This document shows positions 61,802 through 64,000 of a DNA stretch of 64,000 nt, one piece after another. The position numbers were made by a program, and so were the translations under genes. Position 1 is the first letter of the stretch. Every line of letters starts with the position of its first letter. The DNA is taken from positions 4,845,501-4,909,500 of the forward strand of contig NZ_CP035501.1 in NCBI RefSeq assembly GCF_004135585.1. Direction: 5' to 3'. Under the pieces are notes generated by a model. The model was given only the letters and a program-made list of their open reading frames with translations, searched no databases and had not been told where the DNA came from. This DNA comes from Sphingosinicella sp. BN140058. Lineage in GTDB: Bacteria; Pseudomonadota; Alphaproteobacteria; Sphingomonadales; Sphingomonadaceae.

Positions 61802-62578
61802 TCATCTTGCCGTGGCGGCATCCTCAATCAGTTCGGCGACCTCGCGAGGATGAGACACCATCACGGCATGCGAGGCGTCCTTGACCTCAATCGTCTTCAG
61901 CGCGTGGGCACGATCGGCCATGTACTTCATCACGGCGGCGGGGATGTTGCGATCCGCGGTGCCGTAGATCACGTATGAAGAAAGCCTTTTCCATGTCGCG
62001 GTCCGTGAGGGCTCGCCCAGGGCAGACATCGTGATCGGGCGCTGGGTAGCTGCCATGATCAAAGCCTTCTCAGGCGGGACATCCGCTGCAAATTGCGCGT
62101 GGAACTTGTCGGGCCGAATGTAGAGGTCCTCGTCGCCGTCGGGCAAGGCGATCGCTCGGAGGTTTTCACCGAGCGTACTGCCGGGAAATCTGGAAGATAG
62201 CGTGAGGCTCGATTCGCCCACTTCGGGTGCGAAACCGGCGACGAACACCAGCGCCTTCACATTCGACTTGCCGTTTGCCGCTTCGGTGATGACCGGACCT
62301 CCGTAGGAATGACCGACCAGCACCACCGGTCCCTTTATGGAATCAACGATCCGGGAGATAGCCGCGCCATCGCTCGCGACGCCACGCAATGGGTTGGCGG
62401 CGGCGATCACATCATAGCCGTCGTGCTTCAACCGGCCGATCACCGGGTCCCAGCTCGAAGATTCGGCGAAGGCGCCGTGCACGAGGACGATCACGGGTTT
62501 CTCGGATGCGGGAGCGGTCTGCGCAAAGGCTGAATTCGCAAGCAGCGCGGCGGTTAGAAGACAGGCAGAGAGGCGCAT
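61802..62578 (-). CDS. Exported alpha/beta hydrolase
   Basis: 258 residues. Signal peptide MRLSACLLTAALLANSAFAQ. Hydrolase marks: VIVLVHGAFAESSSWDPVIG (oxyanion HG), VVLVGHSYGGPVITEAANGK (nucleophile Ser), and a late VKDASHAVMVSHPREVAELI (His). Resembles methylesterase/haloperoxidase-type members. Periplasmic, substrate unknown. It may share a transcript with the next upstream genes. Confidence 0.9.
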   Translation of the reverse strand: MRLSACLLTAALLANSAFAQTAPASEKPVIVLVHGAFAESSSWDPVIGRLKHDGYDVIAAANPLRGVASDGAAISRIVDSIKGPVVLVGHSYGGPVITEAANGKSNVKALVFVAGFAPEVGESSLTLSSRFPGSTLGENLRAIALPDGDEDLYIRPDKFHAQFAADVPPEKALIMAATQRPITMSALGEPSRTATWKRLSSYVIYGTADRNIPAAVMKYMADRAHALKTIEVKDASHAVMVSHPREVAELIEDAATAR

Positions 62579-62599
62579 GGTGGGATCCTTGGAGAAGGT

Positions 62600-63370
62600 T
62601 CAGTTGACGGGACTCAAAATGCGGAGCGGTTGCAGGCTGTCGCGTAGCCAGTCCTCGAACCGCAGCGTAGCGATGCGGGCATCGGGGCCCGGCAGCAGCG
62701 AAGCGGCTCCAAGCTTCACGCCGAAGTAGCGGGCATGGACGTCCGTCACGACGCTTCGGCCGTCCTCATGTGCGGTAGCGATCTCGGCCGCGACCTCATC
62801 GAGGCGCAGTCGGTCGGGACCCGCAATCTCGATGGTCGCGTCCAATGGCCCGTTCGCCACCACGTCGGTGATCGCGTCTGCAAGATCCTCTGCGGCAATC
62901 GGTTGAACCAGCGCCGGCGCGACCCGGATCTCGCGCGCCGTGCCGTTCTGGACGAGGTCGCTTATCAACTCGAAGAACTGGGTTGAGCGCAGGATCGTGA
63001 ACGGTATGCCCGAACTGGCGGCCATCTCCTCTTGGAGCTTCTTTGCTCGGAAATATTCGCTCGCCAGGAGACCGTCGGTGCCGACGACCGACAGGACGAT
63101 ATGGTGCCGGACACCCGCCCTTCTGGCGGCGCCGAGCAGGTTGCTGCTGGACGTCTCGAAGAAGCGCAGCGCCGAGCCATCCCCAGGCAAAGCATTCGAT
63201 ACGTCGACGACGACGTCAGCACCGTCCAGCGCCCGGTCGAGCCCGGTACCGGTGGTCGTATCGACGCCGGTACCACGCGACGCCTCGAACACCCGCAAGT
63301 CGTCCTGTCGCAGGTTGCGGACCAGTCGCGCGCCGACGCGGCCGCTGCTGCCGATCACCACGACCTTCAC
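62600..63370 (-). CDS. NmrA-like NAD(P)-binding protein
   Basis: 256 residues from GTG 63370 (KVVVIGSSGRVGARLVRNLR, the Rossmann glycine motif). Later FETSSSNLLGAARRAGVRHH, HIVLSVVGTDGLLASEYFRA, GIPFTILRSTQFFELI and IEIAGPDRLRLDEVAAEIAT are typical of atypical SDRs of the NmrA/YtfG kind. GTGA overlap with the GST gene. Likely a quinone- or electrophile-related oxidoreductase. Confidence 0.88.
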   Translation of the reverse strand: MKVVVIGSSGRVGARLVRNLRQDDLRVFEASRGTGVDTTTGTGLDRALDGADVVVDVSNALPGDGSALRFFETSSSNLLGAARRAGVRHHIVLSVVGTDGLLASEYFRAKKLQEEMAASSGIPFTILRSTQFFELISDLVQNGTAREIRVAPALVQPIAAEDLADAITDVVANGPLDATIEIAGPDRLRLDEVAAEIATAHEDGRSVVTDVHARYFGVKLGAASLLPGPDARIATLRFEDWLRDSLQPLRILSPVN

Positions 63371-63996
63371 GGCAGCACCTCGACCGGGATCGCAGTCAGC
63401 TGGGGCAGGGGTAAGCCGAGCCCTTCTTCGGCGAGTGCACGACGCACGGTCTCGCGTTCGACGACGCGCTCGAAATACCCAAGCATTTGCGGGGACATCG
63501 GCACACCAAAGGCAATGGCCCAGCGAAGCATCACGAACAGATAGGCATCTGCCACGGTGAAGCGCGGCCCGAACAGGTAGAGTTCGTTGATGTGCTCTGA
63601 AATCAGATCCAGGCGTTCTGCGACGGCTCCCGAGGCCTCCGCTCGCTCTGTCTCGTCCTGCGAGTGCCAGAAGGGCTTGAACGCGGCGTGAAGCTCGGTC
63701 GAGAGCCAAGACAGCATTTCGATCAGGCGGGTGCGACCGAGCGGGCCACCCGGGGCGAGAGTGGGCTGGCGATCGGCGATCAGCTCCAGGATCGCGATAT
63801 TTTCGGTGACCGTCTGGCCATCGTCGAGGACCAGCAAGGGCACGTAGCCCTTGGGGTTGATCGCGCGATAATCGTAGCCCTCTTCCGTGATCTTGGTCTG
63901 GATGTCGACCTTTTCGAAGGCGGCGCGTAGCCCCGCCTCGTGCAGCGAGATGCGGCCGGAAAGACTGCATGCGCCGGGCGCGTAGTAAAGCTTCAT
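63367..63996 (-). CDS. Glutathione S-transferase (beta-class-like)
   Basis: 209 residues. N-terminal thioredoxin-like domain: MKLYYAPGACSLSGRISLHE (Cys10), PKGYVPLLVLDDGQTVTENI (cis-Pro and glutathione-binding TEN). The C-terminal helical domain has FTVADAYLFVMLRWAIAFGV. First gene of a three-gene group with the NmrA-like protein and the hydrolase. Confidence 0.93.
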   Translation of the reverse strand: MKLYYAPGACSLSGRISLHEAGLRAAFEKVDIQTKITEEGYDYRAINPKGYVPLLVLDDGQTVTENIAILELIADRQPTLAPGGPLGRTRLIEMLSWLSTELHAAFKPFWHSQDETERAEASGAVAERLDLISEHINELYLFGPRFTVADAYLFVMLRWAIAFGVPMSPQMLGYFERVVERETVRRALAEEGLGLPLPQLTAIPVEVLP

Positions 63997-64000
63997 GGAT

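Overview
The window looks like an accessory stretch of a GC-rich alphaproteobacterial chromosome, most likely a sphingomonad (Sphingomonas or a relative). This is an inference from base composition, the AcrAB/NodT-type efflux genes, a DUF3606 protein, and several IS3, IS66, IS110 and IS256 elements. No rRNA, tRNA or CRISPR array was seen.

Layout. (1) 0.4-7 kb: the first 77 codons of comM (yifB) end abruptly, and a tight four-gene operon follows: three tyrosine recombinases and one small coiled-coil protein, all overlapping by 4 bases. This looks like the integration module of a mobile element inserted in comM. (2) 7-15.3 kb: IS66 and IS3 elements, an Xre regulator, a run of small plus-strand genes (a metallophosphoesterase, a Cys-rich protein, a DUF2384 antitoxin-like protein) and a second IS3 element. 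(3) 15.5-24.4 kb: a multidrug efflux locus. A membrane-fusion lipoprotein, an RND pump, an outer-membrane factor and an MFS exporter lie on the minus strand. A response regulator/histidine kinase pair diverges from them, and the shared intergenic region holds three direct repeats with an 11-bp period. (4) 24.5-59.1 kb: about 40 short genes, mostly predicted lipoproteins, exported proteins or small membrane proteins of unknown function, separated almost one by one by a family of about 146-bp repeats. (5) 59-64 kb: an IS256 remnant, a DUF3606 protein, a membrane-anchored uracil-DNA-glycosylase-like protein, an exported alpha/beta hydrolase, an NmrA-like NAD(P)-binding protein and a glutathione S-transferase.

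The most unusual feature is the repeat family. About 45 loci lie between 13.7 and 59.1 kb. A typical copy begins AATGTCCGCNNNGGGTCG and ends GGGTGGAAAGCGGACATT, so the tips are inverted repeats. Every copy I could orient points the same way on the plus strand, although the genes between them lie on both strands. Gene stop codons commonly sit within a few bases of a repeat end. Some distant copies share more than 100 identical bases, some are fused head-to-tail at the GGGTCG word, and four are interrupted or truncated by other elements: an IS110/IS1111-type element in one copy's centre, a 201-bp MITE with a GGTG duplication, an IS3 and an IS256 remnant. The organisation resembles a cassette array but lacks the recognised integron attC core and any integron integrase in the window. 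A REP/MITE-like element inserted at gene 3' ends in a replication-strand-specific way is the main alternative.
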